Below, in pieces: positions 43,742 to 55,632 of a stretch of DNA of 64,000 nucleotides. Position 1 is the stretch's first letter. Each line of letters starts with the position of its first letter. The notes beneath the pieces are model-generated. The model saw nothing but the letters and a program-made list of their open reading frames with translations, made no database searches and was not told the origin of the DNA. The position numbers and the translations under genes are program-made. Source of the stretch: Aculops lycopersici (lineage: Eukaryota; Arthropoda; Arachnida; Trombidiformes; Eriophyidae); assembly GCA_015350385.1 (NCBI GenBank), contig WNKI01000001.1, positions 2,026,079 through 2,090,078 of the forward strand, written 5' to 3'.

Positions 43742-46700
43742 CTAACTTAGGGCCAGAGAGATGGACCACATTTATCATCGTAGTTTTTGGCGCCAATCGA
43801 TTCTCTCCGGCATTCATCACGCGGTCGACGATTACAATGGCGAGAGATAGAGGAAGAGAGCGATGCTTTGAGCCTGCAGTTTAGGTATCGGTTAGGTGTG
43901 TCCGCCAGCCAATGAGTTGATAGAGGCTAGAGGAGGTGGTTGCCAACTAAATTTGCACCGCCAACCTAAAGCTCCACCCGAGGCAACCGCCTCACAAGAC
44001 AGGGGAGTTTAAGGGTTTGCAAGAGTACAGTGCTACTCACTCGCTCGCCACTTCCGTTGCCTCGGGTCACTCTTGTGTGCAGCGTGACTTGAGGCTAATG
44101 TTTCTCACTTCGAGTAGCGCGCACGAGAGTTTGAGAGGCGCGAGAGTTTCCAATTATAAAAGCGATCTGGCGTGGCACTCGAAACCGTTTTCCCGCTTGA
44201 GAGAGCAACACACGAGGCGACGGCAGTGGCCTTCCAGTATCATTCGTTCAGGTAGATAAGTTGAAGCTGGCAGAGGTTCGCCACTGGAAGAGTTGGAGGG
44301 CGACAAGCGAGAGACGTGGCAGGAAAAAGGTAGAAAGGAGGCGGTACGTCAATCAGTCTGATGGGAGAGACTACCAACTTCAACTGTAGCAACAAAGGCG
44401 AGACTCGAGAAACCGGAGCCGGCGCTGCATAAAACTGAACTGTCAGTGGCCCTCCTGAGGTTCCCATGGCCCCAACTGGCAAACTCTCGCTCAGGTACGA
44501 GTGCACCAACAACCAACCGGGGGGCTGGCCATTGAACAGGTGTACGGGAGCAAGCGGCCCCTTACGTTGCACAGACCAGCGGTCCGCGAGCAACTAGCTC
44601 GCTGGCTCGACTATCGGGCAGCGAGACCTAGATCTAGCAGTCGGCAATTTTGTTGCCGCTACTTGTTAGCGTTAGTGTCGATGGCTATGTGTGATGTACC
44701 TCCTAGTTTCGTTACTGATAGTGACGATAGCGATGGTTAGGTAGAGGAACAACATCAGTAACAATGACGACCGAAATTTGAGCTGTCGCCGCCGCTGCCA
44801 CCGACGACTACAACGGCGACTGTCGTTTAGAGTCAATTTGTCCGCCAGGCGCATCGCACCAAATTGGAATATGGCATTCACCTGGTCCTCATTACCTTTA
44901 CCTCTCTCCCTCTCTATCTCGTAAGCTTGTTGGCTGGAGAGTTCAGAAAAACTCAGCCTCCCCTTTGGCAGTTCACTGCACTATTGTGATGGCGGCTAGA
45001 TAGAGAGATAACAAGGCAGCCAACCTCTTGAGGCCCTTAAAAAGGGCGCTGTCTTCTCTCCCTCCCATGCGCTAGCTTCGGACAAAGCTTTGCGCAACAA
45101 CCACCTCTACACCTGGCGGCCAGATTAATGAAGGTGGCGGGCGTGACGGCAAAGGGGTCACCTCGTGTTCTAGTTGTTGTTGTCGCCGTCGGTCCCCTCT
45201 CTCTCTCTCGCTCGCTTCTGACTCAAGCCTTGAGCCTCGGGGCCCAAATGAGCACATCAATGCGACGGCCACTCTCTCCCCTTCTCCTATTCTCTCGCGG
45301 AAGTGGAGAGGCGACGGCATCAGATTCGCACGTTGGATCGTTGCTAGTGTTTCAATGCTTATGGAGGCTGCAGAGGGAGAGAAAGGGAGGGGAGCGGTGC
45401 TAATGCAAGCCAAATTAAGTCGACTCCACTGGCCACTGGGACGATCTGAGACGATAACGGAGCTCATTACCTCTTTAGTTCGAAAAGGGGATCTAGACAA
45501 CCGGACACAACTGGCGCCTGTCGCTCGATTCAGCCCCCAATCGTGGAGGTTGCGGTGCAGACTGTAGGTTTGATTATGACAGTGGCAAGTTGGTTGGTGG
45601 AATTGGAACAACAAGAGCAGAGGCAAACGAAAAATGTACGCCCATACATAGATTCGAGACAGACGATAGATCAAATGGTTCGAGTTTGAAGGTTGCGTCT
45701 GTCGGTTGCCTCACCCACTTGTCCAATTGCGCGTTTCGTGTCAAGCTGCCGCAACAACCAGTAAGAGCAGACAAACTGAATTCAAATTCCAGGTGAGGAG
45801 GGCAAGAGAAGCTCGCCTATGGGAGGCGAGCGAGCGATTGTAGTTGAGTAAATTGGTTGCCTCCAATTGCCGGCTTGCAACTATCGAGCGGGTCGGTGGT
45901 TGAAGGAGTTGCCAGTGGTAGCACCAGTGGCAGTGTAGTAGTAGTAGTGGCAGCAGCAGCAGCAGTGGTAGTGGCAATAACAACCGGCAAGCTGTCAGTC
46001 GGTCGGGGGCAGATTAACCGACCGCCGGTGGGTTCTCACGACAAACGGAGCAACCGGCGACCATAGCAATCGTCACGACTCCCAGTCAAAGAGTCGAAAT
46101 ATCTCCCACAAAACGGAAGGTGGCAAGATCGTGGCTGGAATATTGACAGCAGTCGGCTAACCGGCCGACAGTCAGGCAGTCAGCATTAGTGGCCCACTTC
46201 CGGCTACTTGCGCTCCTTTGCTGGCTGCAACGCGCGTAGCCGCTGCTGCTGCTGGCCTCCTCTCGCTCCATTTGACTTCCGGCAAAACTTTTAGACTCTC
46301 ACTGGTGTGAACCCAGTGGTCGGTCTAAAAGCAAGTGTTGATTTGCGAGATTGGGGGAAAGGAGAGAGTTGACTTGGAAAAGTTGGAGCGGAAGTGAAAC
46401 TCTCAAACGAATGGCGGCAACAGTATCGGCATCAGCAACAAAGGTATCCAAAGCTCCAATGTTGTGGCTGCTGCTGACCCGACGACGTATTGACATATTA
46501 GTCACATATTGTATTTTACAGCCTCATTCCAGAGGCTTCGTCCAGCCAAACGGAGGCAGAATTCTCAAGACTCGACTGCGACATCGCGAAAGTTTAGTAG
46601 TAAATTTGGGCCTCTAGTCTTCTTTTCTAGTCGCTTTAAATTTCCCCCTCGTTTCTCTGGAGTTTACAAAATTGAATTGTCGCGAGTGGGAGAGCTCCTC

Positions 46701-49110
46701 GGCGATGGAGTCAGTTCAAGAGCCAGCACTTTTTCCCCACAAAATTTCATTCCAAACTAAACCTCACGTTCAAATGGAAAAATTTGAACATGAGGGGGCA
46801 CTTTTTGACTTGGAGTCTTGAGGAGGGCAGCAAAAATTCTCGCTGGTTTCAACTCTTTGAGAAGATGCAAACCTAAGCAAAAACTTTTGCCTCTCTCGCC
46901 AAAACTTTAGCCAAATCCCAATTCGAGACCATAGAAACAGCTCGCGCCTACCAACTCCATGGACCAAAAATTGGACCGAGACTCGAAGGAATATTCGGCA
47001 AGATGCCGTCCGATTTTATTTCCACGGCCTGGAGAGATGGAGAGAGAAACAGTATTTAGTCGCTTGTGTGGGGGCGAGAGGCTTGCTTGTCCATTTCCGG
47101 TTCCACGTTAGCCATATAGCTCTTCGTTTGGTGGTTTGTTGGCTGGCTCACTGGCCAACAAACCAGAAGAAGAAAGAGTCAGGGGCTTCTGCCGCTTCAT
47201 TGGGCTGCTACTTTTGCTGTCCCGTTTTTCAAGTTGTCGGCATCGCAACCACCGACCCAAACAACCACTTGCCAGCTGCTCGTTTGCCCACTTGCCTGCT
47301 TGCCCATCGTATTTAGCTAGCATTATTGGGCAACCGGCAAGTGCAGCGGAAGCGGCGGTGGTGGTACCAGCTAAAGGCGAGCGAGTTGGAAGCGCGAAAT
47401 CTGCATTTAGCAAATGGTTGGTAGTAACAACTATTACTGTTACGACCAACACTAGCAGAGAATTCATTTGCAAATGTTGAATTGGAATGAGGCAATTGAG
47501 TTTTGAGCGCTAGATGATGCAGCCAAATAAAGTCAAATTGGTGGTCTTAATGCGTGGTAGTCGTCGTGCTGTTGGTTCTATTAGTTTGGTATTATCGGTC
47601 CTCATTTCCGGCGACGGGCGCCTAGCGACACGCTTGCACTTGCAACGCGCCTACCGACTGCTTCCAAAGCAAGCCGGTGAGTCAGTCAGCCGATCCAGCA
47701 GCCACATGAGGTTGGCTCTGCGACGCCGGTAACAGAGATTGATGGCCAGCCAGCTAGCCCATCAAAATGCGACTGCCACCAGCACGAGACAAAGACTATC
47801 GACCGGAAGTGGCTGCGTCGGCAGTGGCTTTATTTGCCGATCCGAAAGTCGGACGTGCAAATTTCGTCGTTGAGTGACTCGCCGTAGTCGTCGTCGTCCT
47901 GTCGCCTAGCGAGAGCAAACTGTTAACCTAATTTATGGGCTGGCCGTCAGTCTGTTGAGTCGTAGTCTCTCTCTCTCTATCAGCTAACTCGGCGACATTT
48001 GGACTTTTAGAAGCCAATCGAGCGGGGGACAAAAGTAAGCATAGCTTTCCCCCTCCCTCTCTCATTCTCTTAGCCTCGAGACTAGGGAGACAGAAAGCCA
48101 CTGGTGTGCTGCCGTCAAGTTTGTCGGTTCCAATCGGGGCAAGAGAAAGAGAGATAGAGAAGGAGAGAGCGGGGCAAGTTGTAAATCGGAAGCCCGAATT
48201 TAAGCAAACCAAGCTAGCTGATCATGATGACGCGCAAATCATTGGGCCAAATGTCGTTGATCTCTGTCAGTGGCTGGTGTTGTCGTTATTGCCCCCAACT
48301 GCAACTAAAACCTTGTTCCACGAACCAGACGCAAAGCAAGTGGTCGTCGCTCGGCACCGGGGGCTCGTCAATCTGCAGTCAGTTTCCACACTGAGCGTCT
48401 CCTCTTCCTGCTCAACAACGACAACGGCGACGAGCTTGTCAGTGACGTCGTTACTTAAATGGTTGTGCCCGCAGTAGACTCGACTAAAGTCCGACGTCTA
48501 GTTCGGCGATCGTCGTTGCCGCTGCTGTTGCGCCGATAGATAGCGACAAGCTCGGCTCTCTAACGCGCCGGCCTCTACCGCAACGGCTCAAGGTCGTGTC
48601 ATTCGTCCGATAAGACAGTGACATGGGAACTGTGGATGAGCGAAGCGAAAGATGGAACAAATGAGCGAACGGACAGTTGGAGCACAAATGCAAACGGGTG
48701 GAGGGGGCGGAATCACATCACATGCCGGCGCCTACAGTAGTATGGTGTCGAATCGAATCGAATGGAATCGTGTCCCATCCCAACGCGAGCTTTGCTCCCC
48801 TCCACACAATGAAACCTACCGCTCCTCTCTCTTTCTCTCTGTTGAACTCGAATTGGTTTTCCTCTCGCTTTCCTCTGGATACCAAGCAATTCGGTGTTTA
48901 AACCTCGACCACCACGACGGCGGCTATGGGAATTCCTCGAGCAAAAGGAAACGGATTCGCCGCTCCTCGTGGCACGCAAATTTTACGGGTTTCTTGTCTC
49001 GACCGATGTTTCCCACTGTCGACTGCAACTACCACCATTACTAGCCAACGACTGGCCGGCTCGATGGAATTTGGTCGATGACACGCAAGCACGAAGAGGA
49101 AGCCGATAGA

Positions 49111-49111
<1 letters not shown>

Positions 49112-49171
<60 letters not shown>
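49112..49171. repeat. Long (GA)n microsatellite
   Basis: About thirty GA units, the longest simple repeat in the window. It is followed by GTAC/GTGT-type sequence and then CCTT, CTT and CGTT units running into an assembly gap. Confidence 0.95.
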
Positions 49172-49174
<3 letters not shown>

Positions 49175-49246
49175 GTGTACGTGTAGTGTGTGTACGTACT
49201 TACGTTACGTTACGTTTCGTTTCCTTCCTTCCTTCTTCTTCTTCTT

Positions 49247-49314
49247 ACTTCGTTCGTTCGTTCGTTCGTTCGTTNNNNNNNNNNNNNNNNNNNNGAGAGA
49301 GAGAGAGAGAGAGA
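49247..49314. repeat. (CGTT)n repeat, 20-N assembly gap, then (GA)n
   Basis: CGTT/TTCG units run up to 49274, undetermined bases occupy 49275-49294, and GA units resume at 49295-49314. The true length of the repeat is unknown. The reading frames that cross the Ns are artefacts. Confidence 0.95.
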
Positions 49315-50334
49315 GTGGAGGACCTTGTTCATTGTAGTGCTTGTACTACTTGTACTTGTTTTTCCTCCCTCTCTTTCTCTCTAATTCTTTGGTTCCGTCT
49401 CGTTTAGTTCGCTCGCTTTGGTTGGCTAGTCATCGCGCTGGCAGATGGCCACTCGTCTCTATGGATTTTGGCCGGTTGGTGGTTGCAACCTGCCAAGCGG
49501 AGGCCCTTTTCCTCCGAAGTTTTGGTTCTGAGCGACACGAGAATCTCACGGAACAAAATCCGGAACAGAAACACGCGAAAGGGACGGCCACCACGACAAT
49601 GATTGTGGTATCGGCAATGCAAGAGCAATAGTAGCGCATGATTGAGTCAGCTTGTTAATTAAAACTAGTTTTATATTGGGCTCACGCTAGCAACTCGCTC
49701 GACCAGCCGCTTGGCTGGTCGGCCTGTTGTCTGGTTGGTTCTACTGGAAAGCAAGTTGGAAAGCTAGCGGGTGAGAGCCGCTTGATTGGCATCAATTAAA
49801 ACTGACGATCCCTCTCTCTCTTTCTCTCGCTTTTGTTGTCCGGCAATGAGAGATTCGCGGCCAGCAGTAGCGGCAATAGCAGCGCCCCGCGGCGAAAGTC
49901 TGCGGAGGATAACGGCGGTCGCGGTGGCGTTGTTTTCGGTCGAGATTCATCGGGCGCTCGGCGGCGGCTGCAACGGCGCTAGCCGCAATCCTAACGCGTC
50001 GCTACTGGAGAGTGCGCATAGCGCCGCCAGGCGCTAGGTACCCTGAGTGAGCGATCGCACGCAGTGTGTGCGCTGCGTGCATCTGCGGGTGTGTTGGTTG
50101 CCCGCGACGATACATGCAAGCGTCAGCAGAAATCAGAATGCGGATTCGAATAACAAGCGAAAACAGAAATGTTTGTGTGCGCCATTCGAATGCCAACAGA
50201 GTGGCGAGCGTTCAGGCGACCGATGTGACGACGATCACAACGACGAGATTGGTCTTCGATTGAATTCACCTGGTGAATCCAAATTGCAGGTGATCTAAAG
50301 TCGATCTCCTCCTCCTCAAATTCTGAAGCGCAAG

Positions 50335-51066
50335 ATGAGAATTGACCTAAAGCGGCGGGAACAAAACGAGAAGCAGAGCAATAGAGAAGTAGTAGCTGAG
50401 GGAGTAGGACAAATTGTGACAGGGAAAATGATTGCCACCAACAAGATGCCGCAATCGGCGGATGGAAACTCGAAAAAGTTGCTTGATCTGCGCGCTTTTG
50501 CGCTCGAGTACGTGAAGCAAATTGTACAGAAGGCAAACGAGCTCTCCGTTTTGGGGCCACAAAATCGTTTAGACTCACAGGGTCAGAATCAAAAGTCCAG
50601 AAGAGCAATAAAAGAGGCCGTCAGCGAGATAAATCAGAGGTTCAAGTTCCCCGCTCCGCCAATCACAAGCCAAGTGGCGAGTCAGATGAAATTTCCGGCT
50701 GACAAAAACAATAATAATAATTATAATAATGATGATTACAAGCACAATGTCCACTACAGAGATTCGTTCGGTAGGAGCGATGTAGCTTTAGATAACAATA
50801 ATCGTGTTGCAACAAGCACAACCATCGCCTGTGATTCAAACATGGACATCCAACCTCAAGCTAGCCAATCGCGAGCGAATGAAAATGTTCAAACTCAAGC
50901 GCGAGCCAGAGACGGTAGGGGAGGCCGACGAAGGATTAGGGACCAGCTCAACTGGCATCTAATAGTCTCCTGTTTCTCCACCTGTTTGCCCAGTACCATA
51001 GTGGAGGCCACAGTTCCAGGAGGCGGAGGAGGCGACCGATCCTCAGGTGGCTGCTCGGGGTCCCAG
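50335..51066 (+). CDS. Probable first coding exon of the C2H2 zinc-finger gene (unrecognised sequence)
   Basis: Open frame from ATG 50335, ending phase 0 at a donor-like site CAG|gtaaat. I do not recognise the 244 residues. They include LRAFALEYVKQIVQKANELS (about 46-65), a strongly amphipathic helix that resembles regulatory-subunit anchoring helices of A-kinase anchoring proteins, an Asn-rich tract (about 124-135), and an Arg/Gly-rich segment (GRGGRRRIRDQ). It probably splices to the exon beginning near 52874, because the phase fits and both lie on one strand. It could instead be an independent short gene reading through to the stop at 51081. Confidence 0.5.
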
Positions 51067-52873
51067 GTAAATCCAATGTGACCTTGCAACCAAAAGTTCG
51101 AGTTTGACCTTGAGGTTCTGCATAATGAGATAGCAGATGTTACTAAATAAAACAACAACTAAACAGAGGAGTAAATCGTGAGGAGGAATTGGAAATGAGA
51201 GAGAGAGAGAGAGAGAGAAAGAAGAAGCATCACCACCACCAACAACTAACTAGAGGGGGAATCTGATATTTACAATCTCATATCCAACTCATTTACGTTC
51301 TGCTCAACTTGTTTTCCTTCTATCGACTTTTCTTCTTATACTCTGAGAATAACCTTTTAACTAGTCACCAGCATAAGATTGCATCACAACTTATGCGCCT
51401 CTTCCAGAAGATCGATAAGAATAGAGAGGGATTAGAGAAACAAAAGAGAGAGGGCCAATCGATTGTTGTTGGTGTTGTTGTGACATCAACGAGCAGCAGG
51501 CGAGTTAACCGTTAGCTGGCCCTTTGTGAGGTGGTTGTGGTTATTGTACAGGTGGTTGGGATGGTTGCAATAAGCTAGCCGCATTGCGTCTACTCTTGAT
51601 CTATCAGTAAACCAGTTGGAAATCGTCGAATCGCTTGACATACACTTGCAATTGCAATTGGAATCCTATCCGTTTGGTGTTTTGTTGCTAATAAGCAACC
51701 ACCGCTTGTGAGGCCAGCCATCTGGTCTCGAAGATTTGTCACATACAAGCCACTGTATTTAATAGCGCCTGTGAAGATGGTGAGAGAGCGCAAGCGAGTT
51801 GCGCAACGTGAGAGGCGATAGGTTGCTGCTGTTGTTTCTGCCACTGCAACAACAACACCAACAGTAGTAACATCACAGCGACAGCGACTAGATAAAAAAT
51901 AGCTAAAAAATGGCAAGGCGAAACTGATTAGCGAGCGCAACAACCACTTGTTACTTGTGCCTACCGCACTCATTAAAGATTACTCTCGAGTACTCTAAAT
52001 AAGACACAAGCTTGTTGCTAAATAACAACACTGTTATCTCTCAACTAACAGCTTCCCAGATAGAGTGCCGAGTTTGTTTTGGTTCTGGCAGACAAGTTGG
52101 CGACAAAGTTGGCACTTGATACTTGCGTCGCTCGCGTCTACGGATTTCCCTCTTGAGACTTCCAATCATTCTCTTCTTATTAATCTTTGTATCATATTAC
52201 ACTTGTAGTTGAATCATATTCACATTGTGATATATCATTTCAAAAACAATAACTTCGATCTACGCTCAACCAGACGGAAGTTTGTGTGCCATTTGGGCGT
52301 CACAATTGCGGCTAAGCCCCTCAAGTCTACAATTCGAGTATCAAGTTTCACGAGGCTAGTTGCACTGTCGCATATCGCACATTAATGCCAAGCTGAATGA
52401 TACATTGACTAGCGGCCCTGTTGACTAATTAAGAAGTATAGGAGGTTAGCAATAATAATATAATATGATGACAATAACAAAAAGTTAACTGCAATAATTA
52501 GGCTGCAGGAGAAGATTGCAAGAGAAGTAAACAAGTTAGAGAGCGTCGTGGCCATTAAACGTCACGAGAGTTTGATGACGAAGAAAAAGTGGCAGGCTGG
52601 TTGATAGTTTAGTTGATTTATATGGAAATATATTAAAACAAAACTTATTCGGCGGGCAAAATCAACAAGTTGTTTGTTAGCGATTCCTGCAACTTGTTGA
52701 TTGGCTAAGACAAGGCAAAGAGAAGAAGAGAGAGAGAGAGAGACGTTAGTTGGTTGGTTAGTTGCGCTGTAGTTTGAAAAAAGAAGCGGAACAAAGGCGA
52801 CAACAAGTGGTTGCTGACGACAAAGACGACAGGCAACAGAATTGCCACCGTCGCTGCTGCTGCTTGGATTAAG
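51067..52873. other. Probable intron or intergenic region before the zinc-finger exons
   Basis: 1.8 kb with two GA microsatellites (51197-51219 and 52728-52743). It is an intron if the upstream exon belongs to the zinc-finger gene. I see no other coding exon. Confidence 0.4.
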
Positions 52874-55446
52874 TTCGAGAAAGATAAAATAACAGACATT
52901 CAAATGGACGATTCTAGTTTGCCTCTCGTGAACCAGAACTCCAAGGAACTTCTAGCAGAGGAACCGGAGCAGTTAGCTATCACTAAATCGTTGATTGAGT
53001 CGCTTGAGGTTGACAACAATAGAAAAGATGAGCTACTAGCGCCACAAGCTCAAGTGGCCAACAGGCGCACGATGGAGTTTATTAGCGAGAAACCAGAACC
53101 GGCCAGTCGCTGTGGCGTCAACGATACCAATAACAACAACAGCAGCAACAATAACAACGATGAGAGATCAATTGTAAGTCTGGCTGTTGGAAGTGTTTTT
53201 GTTGAGTCGCCTAACGGCGGCAATCGAGATTTTTCGCGCCCTATGAGCGATGCAACAACCAACGAGGAGCCACTTGTTGTCGATGGAGGGCGGCAGGGGA
53301 CGCACGATGGCAACGCCAGTCAAGAACTCCACGGCGAGTTGCTTGGCATTATGAGTTCCAACAAAGAAGCGGATACATTGACCTCAATCTCGAGCAGGCG
53401 CACCGACGCCTGCAAAGAAGGTGAGCGAGAAAGAATTGAATTCGGTTTTTGGGTTGTAGTTGTGTTACTTCTAAATCAAATTGTTTCTTATTGATTTCCC
53501 ATATAAATATTCACAACTAACCAACTCATTTACAACTCACATTCCATCTCACAAACTATCCATTTTTAGACTCACGTCATCGCAACAAACCGATGGCCTC
53601 GCTTCTCCACTCCTCAGAAAGCAGTAGAGCCAAGTTTTATCTTCAACGACAACTAGACGAGAGAAACCAAAAGTTTAGATCAAATTCAAATCCAATTCAA
53701 GCTACAATGACGACTCAGTTTAATATGCACACTAGCGGCGATCCCTCAAGTCAAACCGGAGATCTAGATTCCGATGGCCACTCGGCGCGAAGCAGCAGCG
53801 CGAGTAGCTGCGACAGCGAGACGCTCATGATGGCGGCGCGCATTGCTGCAACGGGCAAATCGATGCATCGCCGTCAACAGGTAGCTGCGGCATCGATGGT
53901 TGTCCCACGAGAACCAGAAAAATCTGGTGCTATTTACTCGCCATCAACAAGTGAAACATGCACTGCAACAACAACAACAACAACAACAACAGACGAAAAT
54001 AAGAATGAAGAAACAGACCCAAAAGTGAGACTTTTAAATGCCCTCAATCAGTTGACCAGAAAAAGAGACGAACTCAAGACCTACGATCGCCAGTTGGTTG
54101 AGATAATTGATAATTATCTGGTGCAACTCAACACTTATCAACCACCGGAAGCGAATCCAACTAACCAAAATATTATGGATCTATCCAAAGGTAGCGGTGG
54201 TAGTAGCATCAGCAGTAGCAGTAGCAACAAGTCGCCGTCGCCAAGTTTTAATTTGAAAAAGTCTCGTTTATTAGGAACCAGAGAGGCAAACACATTCATC
54301 AAAGGAAAGGAGCAAGAGGAGAAGGTGATTCATCTCGAACCAAAGGAGCAATCAATTTCTACCTTGCCATCAGCCTCAACACCATCAACAGGTGTCTCAA
54401 GCTCCGAGCCTTGTGCGCCTCTTGCCAACAAGCTGCTCTACTGGAGCCACGAAATTGAGCAAAATCAAACTCTCGGCGAGGAACCCGTGAGTCCAGTCAA
54501 GAGATTCAAGTCAGAATCGTCATCGTGGGACTTGAGGGCGCCAATATCAAGACAGCAACACTACCATACCTTTGACCCTTTCGACTTGCAATTTGCAGCG
54601 GCCGCAGCCCAAAGAAATATGGGATATCCTCCGGTTCAACAACTAACAATAGCAACCACATCAAGCACCTCACATCAACCACTAGAGCCCACAATCATGG
54701 ACATGTTTAGATTTCAACAGCACCACCTCATGACGCAACAAACCGACCATTCCCAACAGCGGGCAAACTTAAACCCGCTTCTCTCAACCCCATCAATGGG
54801 TCACTTTTATCACCAACAACACCAACACCTGCAGCAACAACCTCATTTAAACCACTCACAGGTGAGCGGTCCACAAGAGATGATTCCACAGCAGCATAAT
54901 ATGAGCTTCGCTTCCATGACAAACCACTCCCACAACCAACACCAGCAGCAACAACAAGCACAAAATCAGCACCAGCAAAAGCTTCAAAAAATGTCCTACA
55001 GATGCCACGTGTGCGGCTCGGGTTTCGAGGATCGCCACCGGCTCCAGCAGCACCTGTCGATCCATTTAAATTTACACCCAAGCTGGTTTGAGGAGAAGAC
55101 CATCAAGGAGACAATGGCTCAGTACGAGTCTCGGCGGGGCGATTACCTGTGCCAGGTGTGCTCGTTGCGCTACGAAACCACGGCCGAGTTTGATAAGCAC
55201 ATGCAGTTGCATGGCGACAAGCCGCACCAATGCGAACTATGCTCGCAGGACAACAACAGGATGGTGTCCTTCCGCTACTACCGACAATTGCTTACCCATT
55301 TGCGAAGTCATTGTTTCCTTTACAGTTGCAAGTTTACTCCCGAATGCAAGCAGACGGCCAATCGAAAGGATTACCTGAAATTGCACATACTTAAGCACCA
55401 TCTCAACAACAAGCTACCGGAACAATATACAATTTGTTGCCACTAA
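52874..55446 (+). CDS. C2H2 zinc-finger protein, probable transcription factor
   Basis: Exons 52874-53420 and 53570-55446, joined across a 149 bp intron (GAAG|gtgagc to tttttag|AC) that keeps frame. The first exon either starts at ATG 52904 (MDDSSLPLVNQ) or splices from the exon at 50335-51066 through an acceptor at 52873. Long Ser/Gln/Thr/Asn-rich stretches precede a short coiled-coil-like segment (ALNQLTRKRDELKTYDRQLV). Near the C-terminus lie two standard fingers, CHVCGSGFEDRHRLQQHLSIH and CQVCSLRYETTAEFDKHMQLH (C-x2-C-x12-H-x3-H), then an atypical third with an 18-residue spacer, and a fourth with C-x5-C spacing before x12-H-x3-H. I cannot assign it to a named family. AATAAA lies at 55495-55500. 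It probably binds DNA in the nucleus; its targets are unknown. Confidence 0.85.
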
Positions 55447-55632
55447 TATTAATTGCAATGGTTTCTGTTGTTGCTGTCTGAAGAAGGACTTATTAATAAA
55501 TTTCAATGACTAGTCTAGTTAGAACAAATACCTTAATTACAAATAAAATATTAAATTGATTTCGATATCAATTGATTCACTATATTTGATTGCAATATCT
55601 TTTAATATAATCAAGAAAGAAAAACTTTCTCT

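Larger units (their letters stand above)
37495..50334. other. 12.8 kb interval without a supportable gene
   Basis: The first few hundred bases are the gcm 3' flank. Beyond that, many short ORFs occur on both strands, but they overlap, lack domains and are often driven by simple repeats. The interval is more GC-rich than the gcm intron and contains CT/GA runs (40493-40508, 41262-41285, 43715-43741, 49112-49171), an ATTGC repeat (42092-42118) and a 20-N gap. The right end, about 49.8-50.3 kb, is likely leader or promoter of the next gene. Developmental regulatory DNA or non-coding transcripts are possible but not shown. Confidence 0.5.

Noticed and set aside
45072..45674. 200-codon minus-strand ORF
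   Set aside because: Low-complexity composition, overlapped by ORFs on the opposite strand, and no family resemblance.
49078..49407. ORF with Arg-Glu repeats
   Set aside because: Produced by the GA microsatellite, and the frame runs through undetermined bases.
54160..54190. MDLSK as a CtBP-recruitment motif in the zinc-finger protein
   Set aside because: The usual leading Pro of P-x-D-L-S is missing, so the match is too weak to claim.
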